From Neoarius graeffei (Eukaryota; Chordata; Actinopteri; Siluriformes; Ariidae), in NCBI RefSeq assembly GCF_027579695.1, contig NC_083587.1, forward strand, positions 3,451,001 to 3,515,000: a stretch of 64,000 nucleotides of DNA. Reading direction: 5' to 3'. The notes beneath the pieces are model-generated. The model was not told where the DNA came from. It ran no database searches and saw only the letters and a list, made by a program, of their open reading frames with translations. Shown piece after piece: positions 43,878-55,585 of this stretch (positions are counted from its first letter, which is position 1; every line of letters starts with the position of its first letter). The translations under genes and the position numbers were made by a program.

Positions 43878-43950
43878 GTCCAGTTAGCTCAATTGGTTAG
43901 AGTGTGGTGCTAATAATGCCAAGGTCACAGGATCGATCCCTGTACTGGCC
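43878..43950 (+). repeat. tRNA-Ile(AAU)-like sequence, head of a SINE
   Basis: The 73-nt cloverleaf has D arm gctc/gagt, anticodon loop CTAATAA (AAT) and T stem acagg/cctgt. The acceptor arm pairs except at position 2 (gtccagt/actggcc). Box B reads ggatcgatccc with one change. The downstream body ('cctgttgttttcaggacagg', 'gaagcc') is shared with 41839-41925, so this is more likely a SINE head than a free tRNA gene. No T-run terminator follows. Confidence 0.6.
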
Positions 43951-43951
43951 A

Positions 43952-44340
43952 ATTCCCTACTTTACAGGTCCTGTTGTTTTCAGGACAGGGGAAGCCTTTT
44001 TCTGTTGAGGGAAATGTTGTCCAAAACAAGAGATTCTCTGGTTGTTTCGCAAAATGTCAATCGATTCCTTGTATCTGGATGTGCCATTGAAATACAGTAA
44101 CTCAACTGATTGCAGGATGCAGGAAATTCAAATACACACATGAGATTGCCTCAAAGAGAAGCATTTATGAATCTCTTAAAAATCAGTGCTCCTTTTTCAA
44201 TTCATCTAATTGTGCTTCATTTTGAAAGTAACTTTAATTTCATAAACTCTAAAAGGTATCTTTAGTTGCTTGAATCACTCAAAACCACTCCAAAACATAG
44301 CAATTACCAAAGGATCCAGGAAGGTAGTAGCCATTGTTAG
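43952..44340. other. unassigned stretch after the tRNA-Ile SINE
   Basis: No gene recognised. It includes the SINE body for the first 70 bp or so. Confidence 0.35.
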
Positions 44341-44341
44341 G

Positions 44342-44690
44342 GTATGATAGACAGATAGATGGTCTTTTTCTTTGTATTTTCTCTTCTTTTATTCACCACT
44401 AAATAATACAGTCATTAGCTGACTGCTTTTCCAGAAAGTCCATAGTGAGAATTCACCAGTTGACCAATATTTCAGTCTGAGAGGACTGACTCAGGTGTTT
44501 TTCATTTAAAGTGCACAGGATCTGATCAGAACTTGATCTTGTTCGCAGCCCAGCCCACACAATCCAATGTGGCAACAGCGGGTACAATGGATGGTCCATC
44601 ACGCCATGTGAGCAGACCAAGTGAGTTAAACATTGATGGGCAGTTAGCACTCTGAATTGGTTCTAGGGGCACAGCCAATTACACTTTCCA
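44342..44690. repeat. small Rex1-tail-like fragment and unassigned sequence
   Basis: 44346-44410 ('agatggtctttttctttgta' and 'attcaccactaaataata') is similar to the Rex1-associated flank at 59850-59910 and to the reverse complement of 41010-41070. The rest is unassigned. Confidence 0.4.
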
Positions 44691-45041
44691 TCCATCTATC
44701 CATCCATTATCTGTAACCACTTATCTTGTACAGGGTCACAAGCAAGGTGGGGCCTATCCCAGCTGACTATGGGTGAGAGGCAGGGCACATCCTGGACAAG
44801 TCACCAGATCATCACAGGGCTAACACAAAGACAAACAACCATTCACACCTACAGTCAATTTAGACCCACCAATTAACCTAACCTGCATGTCTTCAGGGGA
44901 AAACAGAGCACCCAGAGGAAACCCACACAGGCAGAACATGCATACTCCACACAGAAAGGCCCCCATCAGCCACTGGGCTCAAACCCAGAATATGCTGGCT
45001 GTGAGGCGACAGCATTAACCACTACACGACTGTGCCACCAC
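44690..45041 (-). repeat. tRNA-derived SINE (family S), old copy
   Basis: Complete from a decayed tail (catccatccattatctg) to the tRNA-like head, with many substitutions and a small deletion in the middle. Confidence 0.8.
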
Positions 45042-45290
45042 CAACTGTTCTAATGCTCCCCGAGCCACCATGTTGCACCTGAATCCAGACCTATAGTGCC
45101 CAATATCACTGAAGCTGTGATGGTACTGGAATAAACCTCAGATCCAAAATTGCAGAAGTGGACCATACCTATCTTGAAGAGAACTTGTTCCATGTTGATG
45201 GAAACAAAGGGTTTGGGATATGTAAGCTTGCTCAAAAGCAGCCTTCAGGTGAAATATATTATTTAAAGAGGTGTAATCAACAGCTTCAGA

Positions 45291-45361
45291 GGTTCCACTG
45301 AGAGTTGAACTCAGACCACTGGATTCAGAGTCCAGAGTGCTAACCATTACACCACGGAACC
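45291..45361 (-). tRNA. tRNA-Gln(CUG)-like gene
   Basis: On the minus strand the sequence starts ggttccgtggtgtaatgg, has anticodon stem ctgga/tccag around loop CTCTGAA (anticodon CTG) and a T arm ctgag-TTCAACT-ctcag, and ends tggaacc. All stems pair, with one G-T pair at the base of the acceptor. Box A and box B are intact. It lacks an obvious T-run terminator in the next 30 bases, so it may be a structurally intact but inactive copy. Confidence 0.6.
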
Positions 45362-45472
45362 AAGACACAGCTGCAAGATTGTTTTTACGATGAAATTACT
45401 CCCATATAACTGATCTCGCTCTGGCAAAAAATTTAGCACCCACTTGGTCAAAGGCGTACACAAACCACCAAT

Positions 45473-45536
45473 TCCGATACCCGGGACTGAATCAGGGACC
45501 TTCAGTCTAACGCTCTCCCTACTGAGCTATTTCAGC
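45473..45536 (-). pseudogene. tRNA-Phe-like pseudogene
   Basis: Minus strand: gctgaaatagctcagtaggg, then agcgttagactgaa, then ggtccctgattcagtcccgg. It follows vertebrate tRNA-Phe but is about nine bases short after the GAA anticodon. The inverted counterpart begins at 63971 and runs off the window. Confidence 0.6.
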
Positions 45537-45672
45537 ATGCCCTACAGGGTTTAACTCATGGCTTCTTCCATGCAGTCGGATAAAGCCTTTGGCCCTTGTG
45601 AAATGTATGCAGCAAGCAGAGATTTGTTTTTGAGATCACATTCCATTATATTATATTATAGGCATTAAGCAG

Positions 45673-46340
45673 ATGCACAACATCAACTCATCAGACTTGG
45701 AGATAGACCGCCGGATTCAAGCTGCCAACAAAGCCTTCAGTGCTTTACAAAAGCAACTATGGTCTCGCCATGACATCAAGAGAACCAGCAAGTTGAAAGT
45801 ATACAATGCCACAGTCTTATCACCTCTGCTTTACGCCAGCGAATGTATGACGCTCTACGGTAAACACTTCAAGTATCTGACCAGGCTACAACTGTGACAC
45901 CTGCATCAAATCCTCAAAATAAGATGGCAGGACAAGGTCCCCGATGTAGAAGTCCTCAGGCGAGCCAAAACAGTAAGCGTGGAAACCCTTATCACAGCCT
46001 CCCAACTTCGTTGGGCTGGACACATCTGGCGCACGCTTGACATGCAACTACCCGAAGCTGTTTTCTACAGAGAACTGAGCCTAGGAAAGAGGCTGACAGA
46101 AACAAGGAGGACAGAAACTGAGGTACAAAGACGTTTGGAAGAGGAACATGAAGAATGCCATCATTATCGATCAGACGTGGGAAAGGGATGCCTCGGTTAG
46201 AGCAACATAGTGAAGCAAAGTTAAAAGCTCAGTGTTTGAAATTGAAGACAAGCATCAAAGGGAGTAAAGGAGAGCTCATGAAACTAGACATTCCATAGCA
46301 CCTCAACCAGGCCATTCATGCCACCGCTGCGGATGACTCT
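45673..46340 (+). pseudogene. I-like LINE C-terminal fragment, copy B
   Basis: Frames read INSSDLEIDRRIQAANKAFS, KLKVYNATVLSPLLYASECM, HQILKIRWQDKVPDVEVLRR, LRWAGHIWRTLD and LGKRLTETRRTETEVQRRLE. These are the C-terminal blocks after the RT of the same LINE group as 34.4-35.9 kb, but a different family. A stop after LQL (45895-45897) and later frameshifts break it. A less damaged copy is at 63314-63949, minus. Confidence 0.75.
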
Positions 46341-47510
46341 GTCACTCTGGTGCGGGCCTCGCGGCCCATCTGCGTTTCTGTGCATCCTAATGAAGCAGGC
46401 ATCATCGCTAGCAATAGAAAGCCAACAAAGGGTTGTGGACAACTGGCACCATTGGTGGGGCCCTTTGGCTATTCTGTCATAAGAGCAGGGCTGCCTGAGA
46501 TTGATGACCCAGGACTAAGCGTGCAATGGTTGACAGAAATGATTTAGAGTAATCCTGACAAGTCCATCGTGCACTTGTGCAATGAGCTAAACCTGTTGCA
46601 TGATGCAAACACCGGTGAGGCATTCCCAAACCCAGTTGTACGGGTGAATGGTTTCAAACGGGACATGGATTGTCACCAATGAGGCATTCGTGAAACTTAT
46701 GTTGAAAAGTCCAACATGAGAAGACTGATGGCAAACGACAGGGGGGGATGAAGTGCTAGGAACCTGTCTCTATTGCTGTAACGGTCTCTATACCTGGCGC
46801 AAATTAACATGGGACAGAAGAAGAAAAGAAACTGGAAACACCTGGATTTGTCTGGACTGAAATGGGCTGACACATATTTACTACTGATTTGCTTCCTCTT
46901 GTTTAGCAAGCCAGCCATGCTTCTGCTGCATCCTTGTGTGTACTCTCAATTAAGGGGATCTTGGAAATGTTGGTGTTAGAAGAAATCTGCTTGCCCCTCT
47001 CTGCTAAACACATGTAATTGCGAATTTCAAAAGCCTCTGGACAAAGCCTTTCTCTCATGAAATTTGACACACAAACACTGGCTTAAGAGTCCAGTGCCTC
47101 ATTGATGAGGCCACGGCGACAAAGGTCTTGATCTCAAATGACCAGCATCAATAGCACTAACACTCATGTGAAGGGGAAACAAAAGCCATCTTGGCCATCT
47201 TTCTATTCGGGGCATGAAGCCCCTATTAGCCCCCGTTCTATTAGATATCTGCGTGAACGCAGGTTCATGTCACCTTTGCATTCTTCACAAAATCTGTATG
47301 GCTTTACGGATTTTACTGCTTTCAACAAGGGCTGTAACTTCATTGTCTTGGTATGTGATTCAAGTTAGGGAGTAGGACCTGTGATTCCTAGGAGAGATGC
47401 TACACTGTGTCCACTATCATAACTAGCAAGAAAATCTTGTGTTTATTTCTCCATGATTTATGACTTTTACAATGATTCCCTTCACTATATTCTACTGGAA
47501 AGAAGGCATC
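46341..47510. repeat. unassigned block shared by duplicons B and C
   Basis: The block matches the reverse complement of 61990-63170. It contains frames open in one copy but broken in the other. An A-run at 47512-47528 separates it from the L2. It includes the probable 3' UTR of the LINE fragment and an unrecognised 76-codon frame at 47138-47368 that is conserved in C (62377-62147). Confidence 0.5.
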
Positions 47511-47529
47511 CAAAAAAAAAAAAAAAAAC

Positions 47530-50500
47530 AGGTTCATGGGTGACTTATTATTTACAGGCCCCTGGGGCCATATTCTGAGTTTCTTTCTGAATTTGCAGAT
47601 TTTATCTCAGATCTGGTTATTTACTTAGACAAAACTTTAGTTGTCGGAGATTTTAATATTCACTTCGATAACCCAGAAGACCCTTTGAAAACAGCGTTTG
47701 TGTCCATTTTAGATTCAGTAGGAATTAATCAGAATGTCATAGGACCGACCCATAATGGTCGTCATACCCTCAATCTAATACTAACATTCGGGTTAAATGT
47801 AGAAAATATAGTCATACTTTCACAGTCTGAAGTTATCTCAGATCATTATCTCATCTCATTCAAAATATGTCTGAGTAATAATAATGCACCTCACCACACT
47901 ACTGTATTAAATGTACCTTCACATCAACTACTGCACAGAGCTTTATAAATGATGTCCCAGAGTTATCAACTTTGATTGGGTCACTGTCGGCCCCTGCAGA
48001 ACTTCATCAGGGAACTGAATGCTTAGAGTCAATGTTCCGCCAAACTTGACCTCATTATCCGCCATACGCTAATGTAGCTCCTCTTAAAAGGAAAATGTTC
48101 AGAGGCAAAAAATTAGCACCCTGGTATAATGAAGACACTCACACTTTAAAACAGACACCTTGAAAATTGGAACATAAATGGCGTCAAGCAAAATTGGTAG
48201 CTTTCAAATTAGCATGGAAGGAGATCTTCCTGAAGTATAGAAAAGCTCTTAGTGCTGCTAGATCAACTTATCTCCCCTCCCTAATAGAAGATAACAAAAA
48301 TAATCCTAGATTCCTGTTTAATACTGTAGCAAAATTAACCAGGAATAAGTCCACTATAGACACGTGCATACCTGTAGTATGTAGTAGCAACGACTTCATG
48401 AATTTCTTTAATGACAAAATTGAGAATATCCGACAAAAAACACAAACTACTAATTTAAGGTCAGACAATGTAAGTGACCCTGTAGTTAACTGATAGAACA
48501 GTATCAGATCAGCAACTACAATGTTTTACTCCCCTTAGAGAAATTGAATTACTTCCATTAATCGCCGCAACAAAAGCCTCAACTTGTGTACCAGATCCCT
48601 TGCCTACATGTCTATTCAAAAAGATAATACCCGAAGTAATCGAACCACTTCTAAAAATAATAAATTTTTCTCTTAGGATTGGCTATGGACCCAAATCCTT
48701 TAAACTAGCAGTTATTGATTAAAAAACCTGACCTTGATCCCTGTCAGCTGTCCAATATCAAACCTCCCCTTTATCTCCAAGATCCTTGAAAAAGCTGTGG
48801 CACAGCAGTTATGCTCATATTTACATAGGAATAACATCCATGAAATGTATCAGTTAGGATTTAGACCTCATCATAGCACAGAGACAGCACTGGTTAAAGT
48901 AGTAAATGACATACTGTTGGTGTCTGATCAGGGCTGTCTCGCTGCTTGTGTTGCTTGACCTTCGTGCAGCATTTGATACCGCTGATCATTCCATTCTTCT
49001 GGATAGACTAGAAAATGTTGTGGGAGTGAAGGGAATGGCCCTCTCCAGGCTCAGCTCTAATTTAACTGATCGCTATCAGTATGTTGATGTAAATGGTGCT
49101 TTTTCTAGACATACTGAGGTAAAGTTAGAAGGTTCTGTCTTGGGTCCACTGCTTTTTTCTTTATATATGTTACCTCTGGGTGATATTATTCGTAAACACT
49201 GTATTATTTTCCACTGTTGTGCTGATGACACACAGTTGTGTGGTTCTGCAAAACCTGATGAGAGACACCAGCTTAATAGAACTGAGTAATGTGTGAAGGA
49301 CATTAGACACTGGATGCTTATTAACTTCCTTCTGCTTAACTATGACAAGACTGAAGCACTTGTACTCGGACCACATGCAGCTAGAAGTAAGCTTTTTGAT
49401 TACACAGTAACTCTGGATGGCCTTTCTGTTTCTTCACATGCAGCAGTAAAAGACCTCGGAGTGATTATTGACCCCAGTCTTTAATCTGAAAATCACATTG
49501 ATAACATTACCTGGATAGCTTTCTTTCATCTCAGAAATATTGCTAAGATAAGAAATTTAATGTCACTCCATGACACGGAAAAAAACTCGTTCATGCTTTT
49601 GTTACCTCCAGGTTGGATTATTGTAATGCCTTACTGTCTGGATGTTCCAATAAGTGCATGAACAAGCTCCAGTTAGTTCAAAATGCAGCAGCAAGAGTCC
49701 TTACTAGAACTAAAAAATATGACCACATCACACCTGTCTTATCCACACTGCATTGGCTCCCAATCAAATTTCGTATCAATTATAAAATACTACTATTGAC
49801 CTTTAAAGCACTGAATAGTCTCGCGCCACAGTACCTGAGTGAACTTCTGCTCCTCTATGACCCACCATGCCTACTTAGATCAAAGGGTGCAGGCTATCTG
49901 CTGGTTCCTCGTATAGTGAAGGTTGCATCAGGGGGCAGAGCCTTTTCTTACAAAGCCCCACAGTTATGGAACAGCCATCCACGTAGTGTTCGGGAATCAG
50001 ACACAGTCTCAGCATTTAAGTCTTGGCTGAAAACATATCTGTTTAGTCAAGCCTTTTGTTAATTGTGTTTATGAGGTAAAGGTGTAGATCTGGATGGTCC
50101 TCAGACAGAGAGTCTTTGGTAAACTGGAATGTATGGATGCTGTCAGTCCCCACTTGCTTGCTCACTCGAGTCTGTTGACGATGTAGTGGCTGGCTGTTTT
50201 ATGTCTCGGGGCTCCCTCATGCCAGTGTTACCTACTGGCTCTCCCCTTTTAGTTATGCTGTCATAGTTAATTTTTGCCAGAGTCCCTGCTTGTACTGTGC
50301 AATATGTATACGGGTACTGTTCCTACTTATTCAGGTGATATTGGGCATACCTAACAACCTGCGTTTTCTCTCACTTCCCACCCCCCCGATCTTTCCGTCT
50401 GAGTTACATGTCGGTCCTGGGATCAAGATGCCGAACTCTTCTGCTCCTTGGACCTGCCTGATCCATCCTGGTGCCCTGTGTCTGGTTGGAGTCTCATCGC

Positions 50501-50960
50501 ATCATTCCTGTGGAGGATGGCCCCATGTGGACAGTTGAAAGTCACATTTGGAGGATGCTCTGGACACTTACATTAATGCTTTTATGGCTGAGGGCTACAG
50601 TTGACTTGCTAACTTTAGGACTACAGTTGCCATGAACAGTTTTGCACTCAAGTTTCCATCAATGAAGAGTTTATAACATCAACGAAACTGACTTCATGTT
50701 AAAACTGTTAATGTTATAGTCATGTTGTCTGTTGTTGCCCAAATAAGGATGGGTTCCTTTTTGAGTCTGGTTCCTCTCGAGGTTTCTTCCTCATGTCATC
50801 TGAGGGAGTTTTTCCTTGCCACTGTCGCCACAGGCTTGTTCATTTGGGATAGATTAGGGATAAAATTAGCTCATGTTTTAAGTCGTTAAATTCTATGAAG
50901 CTGCTTTGCGACAATGTTTATTGTTAAAAGCGCTATACAAATAAACTTGACTTGACTTGA
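47530..50960 (+). mobile_element. L2-1 LINE, copy B
   Basis: The most complete L2-1 copy. Endonuclease 3' half (VVGDFNIHFDNPED, 47642 on; GPTHNGRHTLNLIL, 47742 on; ISDHYLISFKICLS, 47836 on), linker (48100-48500), RT (48734-49290), thumb and C-terminal region (49293-50062), and 3' UTR ending ataaacttgacttgacttga. It lacks ORF1 and the first half of the endonuclease. Confidence 0.9.
48734..50062 (+). pseudogene. L2-1 reverse transcriptase, copy B
   Basis: [20 protein letters not shown], then [37 protein letters not shown] (motif A), a deletion at motif B (KLEGSVLGPLLFSLYM lacks the FGVPQ residues), and CCADDTQLCG (motif C with Tyr changed to Cys). The C-terminal part (49613-50062) ends [11 protein letters not shown]. 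Frameshifts lie near 48935 and 49490-49610. Loss of motif B residues makes it certain to be inactive. Confidence 0.85.
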
Positions 50961-51060
50961 AAGTCCCTGCTTTTGACTGTGCAAAACTCCCAACACCATT
51001 CTGTTAACATATATAGGTGCAAATATCAAGAAATAAAAGCTGAAATTCTGACCTCTCACA

Positions 51061-51478
51061 TATAGAAGGCAAGCCAAGAAGCCTTTATTTGTCACATGTA
51101 ATTCTTAAGCACACAGTGGAATTTAAACTCTGCGTTTAATGCATCTGGAGCAGTGAACACACACCCACAAGTGAGCAATGAGCACAGAAACATAACCAGA
51201 GCAGTGGGCAGCTATGCTAAAGCACCCAGGGAGCAGTTGTGGGTTAGGTGCCCCTGCTCAATGACACTTCAGCCTAACCTCAGGCCATGGCTAACCCATA
51301 ATAACCTAACCACATGTCTTTGAACTGTGGGGGAAACCAGAGCACCCAAGGGAAACAGGCACAGGGAGAACATGCAAACTCCACACTGAAAGGCCCCCCT
51401 TGGCCAATGGGTTCAAACCCAGAACCTTCTTGCTGCGACATGATAGTGCTAACCACTACACCACCGTGCCACCCACTT
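51061..51478 (-). repeat. composite tRNA-derived SINE with alternative tail, copy B
   Basis: Counterpart of 17011-17441 in duplicon A, with a small deletion in the head region ('cacccaagggaaacaggc'). Confidence 0.7.
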
Positions 51479-52384
51479 TTGACATCAAATGCAAATGTCA
51501 TCAGTGTATGGCAAAAAAAAACAAACAAACAGAATTGTCCTTGCTGTTCCAGTACTTTTGGGCTTGCAGCTGGAAATACTGTCAGAGCTGTTGCTATCAA
51601 AAAATGAATCACTACATTCTGAGCAGCTTTCAGAGTGGTGTGGGGGTGAAATGTGGAGAAAACATCAAATGTTGAAACTGAGAAATTTTATTGTTGTTTG
51701 AAAAAGATATGCTAATTTTGAATTTGATGCTGGGACCCCATTTCAAAAAGTTGGGACAGGGGCATGTTTACCACTTTGCTGCATCACTTCTTGTTTGAAC
51801 AAAACTCTGTAAATGTTTGGGAACTGAATAGAACAAATGCTGTAGTTTTGAAAGAGAAATGTTGTCCCATTCTTGCCTGATTATAAGATTTCAGTTGCTC
51901 AAGCGTTTGGAGTCTCCTTTATCGTATTTTGCATTTCATAATGCACCAAGTGGTTCCAGTGATAACATTTTCCAAGTGACCTGATGGACAAAATTCTGGT
52001 AACATTTTCAAAGTGAGCTGATGGACAAAATTCTTCATGTTCTAAAAGAAAATACATATCATATGGTTCAATATAGCTCATCTTAGAGCCTGCAAAGCTC
52101 AGTAGATAGGACCAAGGTTCAACATTCTTTGAGTTACATTTAGCATTTTCTGAAGCTGAAGCGACCTTCAAAAAGACCACCAAAACCTGTTTTCTGAAAG
52201 CTATCTCTGACAAAGCTCAGCTCACAGTCTGACCATGGGCTGTGACCAGAAATCAAATCAGGTTGCAAGATCTTGAAAGCATTTAGCTGCGAATTTGCCC
52301 TTAATAAGTAAAACTGCCTTGGGATGAGCAGAGAAAATGCAATCATGACAAAATATTTAATGATTTCATGAGCAGATGACCAAT
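51479..52384. repeat. old DNA-transposon-like repeat and flank, copy B
   Basis: Counterpart of 17445-18734 without the SINE of copy A. Confidence 0.5.
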
Positions 52385-52905
52385 TGCAGATGGATTTTTG
52401 ACTTTCTGCCAGGCAGACCCCAGGTGCTGATAATCGGTAGCCACACTTCCTCCTCGCTTATCCTGAACACAGGTGCGCCACTGGCCTGTGTGCTCAGTCC
52501 CCTCATGTACTCCTTGTTCACCCACGACTGCACTGCTAAATACAGCGCCAACATTGTCATCAAGATTGCTGACGACACAACCATCTCGGGCCTCCTTATG
52601 GACAACGATGAGACGACATGCAGAGAGGAAGTGAAGGCGTTAGCCAGCTGGTGCCAGAACAACAACCTCTCTCTCAACATCAGGAAAACTAAGGAGATGA
52701 TAGTGGACTACAGGAGGCAGCAAGGGAGGACACACTAGGCCATCTACATCAACGAGGATGAGGTCGAAAGGGTCAGCAGCTTCAAGTTCCACACTGTGGT
52801 CAGGAAAGCTTGCCAGTGGCTGTGCTTCCTGAGGAGGCTTAAGAAGTTTGGCATGAAGGCAAATATCATTTCAAACTACTACAGGTCCGCAATCGACATA
52901 TCACA
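52385..52905 (+). pseudogene. Rex1/Babar-like LINE reverse transcriptase fragment, copy B
   Basis: The ORF 52376-52738 begins in the segment before the RT motif and reads FDFLPGRPQVLIIGSHTSSS, then ACVLSPLMYSLFTHDC, IADDTTISGLLMD and SLNIRKTKEM. It has the same stop and downstream frames as copy A. Confidence 0.75.
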
Positions 52906-53065
52906 AGACTCTGTTTATATCACAACATCTCACAAGACTCTGTTTATATCATAAGACTCTGTTTACATATCACCAACATATCTCAAGACTCTGTTTACAT
53001 ATCACCAAAGCATTTACATATTTACTGTTTCCACATTTACCCACCCATATCAAAACTCTGTTTAA
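52895..53065 (+). repeat. minisatellite-like array, copy B
   Basis: Counterpart of 19245-19420, same irregular 'cacaagactctgttta' units. Confidence 0.75.
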
Positions 53066-53531
53066 ATGGTCAGTACTTCATTGGTCTTCAACAAAGTGCA
53101 ATTACTGGTAGCCACACGTGTCAATTTTTCCGATGTGCAATACAGGTGCTTGTGCTACACCCCCTCCCCACACTACCACCCTGAGACAATGCATGCATAC
53201 ATCTCAGTTATTTCTATTTTCACTTGAATTTAACTTCTGTTTTTTTTTATCTGTAGGACTTTGAATCTTTTTTTTTAACTGATATTCTGTTAAATTCCTC
53301 TCGGGCCCCAGTGCTGAGAGACTTGTTTCTGGTTCTTATCTGGTCCACTGCATTTCATTGCAAGTTGGCCATGTGTTAACATAAAATGAGCAATGAATTG
53401 AACTGAACTGAACTAAAAAGCTGACTGTTCTCACAACACCAGGCCAAAAGTGGGCCGGGATGGCCCAATCCATGTCTAGCCACTGAGTTTGTGGCAATGC
53501 GATCAGGCACTCTGCCCTTAGGAGTTGGAGT

Positions 53532-53603
53532 GCTGTGATAGTATAGTGGTTAGTGCTCTGTGTTATAACTTCAGAAACCCTGGTTTGAAGCTGGGTTATG
53601 GTA
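53532..53603 (+). pseudogene. tRNA-His-like pseudogene, copy B
   Basis: Counterpart of 19883-19954, more decayed in the anticodon arm (ttataac). Confidence 0.5.
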
Positions 53604-53679
53604 TTGTGTTTTCCATCTCACTATTGAACAGTGACTAAATGGAAATTCATATGTAGTTTGGATCTCACTTATCTTCGGT

Positions 53680-53752
53680 CAGTGGTGCAATGGATAACAG
53701 GGCTGACTACAAATTAGAAGATTCTCTGCCAGATGCTTGGCTGACCACAAAA
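53680..53752 (+). pseudogene. tRNA-Arg-like relic, copy B
   Basis: Counterpart of 20036-20108. Confidence 0.3.
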
Positions 53753-54269
53753 TGCTTCAACCAGCAGCTGGTTTTCTGGTAGGGGAACACAGGTAACTCA
53801 GAGTCTGGAGAGCTGTAATCAGAGAAGTGATTGGATTCTGTTCTAGCATCTCTGTAACCCTGGTTGGAATCTGGGTTATGTCATAGATTTTTCAGTTTCA
53901 CTGAGTCACTCTTCATCTCTGAGTTTGTCCATGGATTGCAACTGTTAGCATGGCTTGTGAGGGATAGCAAAATGAGAAAGGATAACCACTGCTTGAAACC
54001 TTAGGTCGGCTTGGGGCACGATGGTTGGTGCATGTGACCTCGGATCAGATGCTTCTCGCATTGCTGCTTGGTTCTCTCTTACCCCATACAGCACTTTGTA
54101 CAAGACTCGTTGTTCACACTGACAAAGCTCGAAGCTTCTGCTCAGAGTCTGACCATGGGCTGTGACCAGCAACCCTTTGAGAGAGGGAAAATTTTCTTAC
54201 AGATCACATCTCCACTCAGTTCTGCATCACTCTTACAATGGTGCTTGGAACTTTGTGAACCCTTTAGAA

Positions 54270-55440
54270 TTTTCTATATTTCTGCATAAATATGACCTAA
54301 AACATCATCAGATGTTCACACAAGTCCCTTAAGTAGATAAAGAGAACCCAGTTAAACAAATGAGACAAAAATATTATACTTGGCCATTTATTTATTGAGG
54401 AAAAGGATCCAATATTAGATATCTGTCAGTGGCAAAAGTATGTCAACCTTTGCTTTCAGTATCTGGTGTGACCCCCTTGTTCAGCAATAACTGCAGCTAA
54501 ACGTTTCCGGGAACTGTTGATCAGTCCTGCACACCGGCTTGGAGGAATTTTAGCCTATTCCTCCATACAGAACAGCTTTAACTCTGGGAAGTTGGTGGGT
54601 TTCCTCACATGAACTGCTCGCTTCAGGTCCTTCCACAACATTTCCATTGGATTAAGGTCAGGACTTTGACTTGGCCATTCCAAAACATTAACTTTATTCT
54701 TTAACCATTCTTTGGTAGAACGACTTGTGTGCTTAGGGTCATTGTCTTGCTGCATGTCCCACCTTCTCTGGAGATTAAGTTCATGGACAGATGTCCTGAC
54801 ATTTTCCTTTAGAAATCGCTTGCATAATTCAGAATTCATTTTTCCCTCAATGATGGCAAGCCGTGCTGACCCAGATGCAGCAAAACAGGCCCAAACCATG
54901 ATACTTCCACCACCATGTTTCACAGATGGGATAAGGTTATTAGGCTGGAATGCAGTGTTTTCCTTTCTCCAAACATAACGCTTGTCATTTAAACCAAAAA
55001 GTTCTATTTTGGTCTCATCTGTCCACAGAACATTTTTCCAATAGCCTTCTGGCTTGTCCATGTGATCTTTAGCAAACTGCAGATGAGCAGCAATGTTCTT
55101 TTTGGAGATCAGTGGCTTTCTCCTTGAAACCCTGCTATGCACACCATTGTTGTTCAGTGTTCTCCTGATGGTGGACTCATGAACATTAGCCAATGTGAGA
55201 GAGGCCTTCAGTTGCTTAGGAGTTACCCTGGGGTCCTTTGTGACCTCGCCGACTATTACACACCTTGCTCTTGGAATGATCTTTGTTGTTTGACCACTCT
55301 TGGGGAGAGTAACAATGGTCTTGAATTTCCTCCATTTGTACACAGTCTGTCTGACTGTGGATTGATGGAGTCCAAACTATTTAGAGATGGTTTTGTAATC
55401 TTTTCCAGCCTGACTAAATAAAATAAAAAAATAACAGCTA
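54270..55440 (-). mobile_element. Tc1-like transposon, duplicon B copy
   Basis: Counterpart of 22230-23400. The transposase frame 55343-54555 has [25 protein letters not shown] (standard form) and QSPDLNPMEMLWKDLKRAV. A premature stop (TAG, after FCMEE) at about 54552 removes the last 45 codons that remain in copy A. Compared over the shared region the two proteins differ at roughly one residue in sixteen. Confidence 0.8.
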
Positions 55441-55513
55441 CTTTTCCGGAAAATACCTGAGTTCTCAACAATGGCCTAAGCACTTCAAAGGTGGCCTTTA
55501 CATGTCAAGGCTG

Positions 55514-55585
55514 TCCCATATGGTCAAGTGGTCAGGATCCCTGGTTTTCACCCAGGTGCCCTGGGTTTGACTCCCGGTATGGGAA
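55514..55585 (+). pseudogene. tRNA-Glu(UUC)-like sequence, copy B
   Basis: Counterpart of 23474-23545: tcccatatggtcaagtgg ... tcccggtatgggaa, with the same T-loop change. Confidence 0.62.

Larger units (their letters stand above)
45510..49093 (+). repeat. left arm of a long inverted repeat (with 60420-64000)
   Basis: The order tRNA-Phe relic, LINE C-terminal fragment, unassigned block, L2-1 endonuclease and start of RT is found reversed at 60420-64000, with nearly the same length (about 3.58 kb each). Divergence is a few percent by inspection of the reading frames. Confidence 0.9.
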
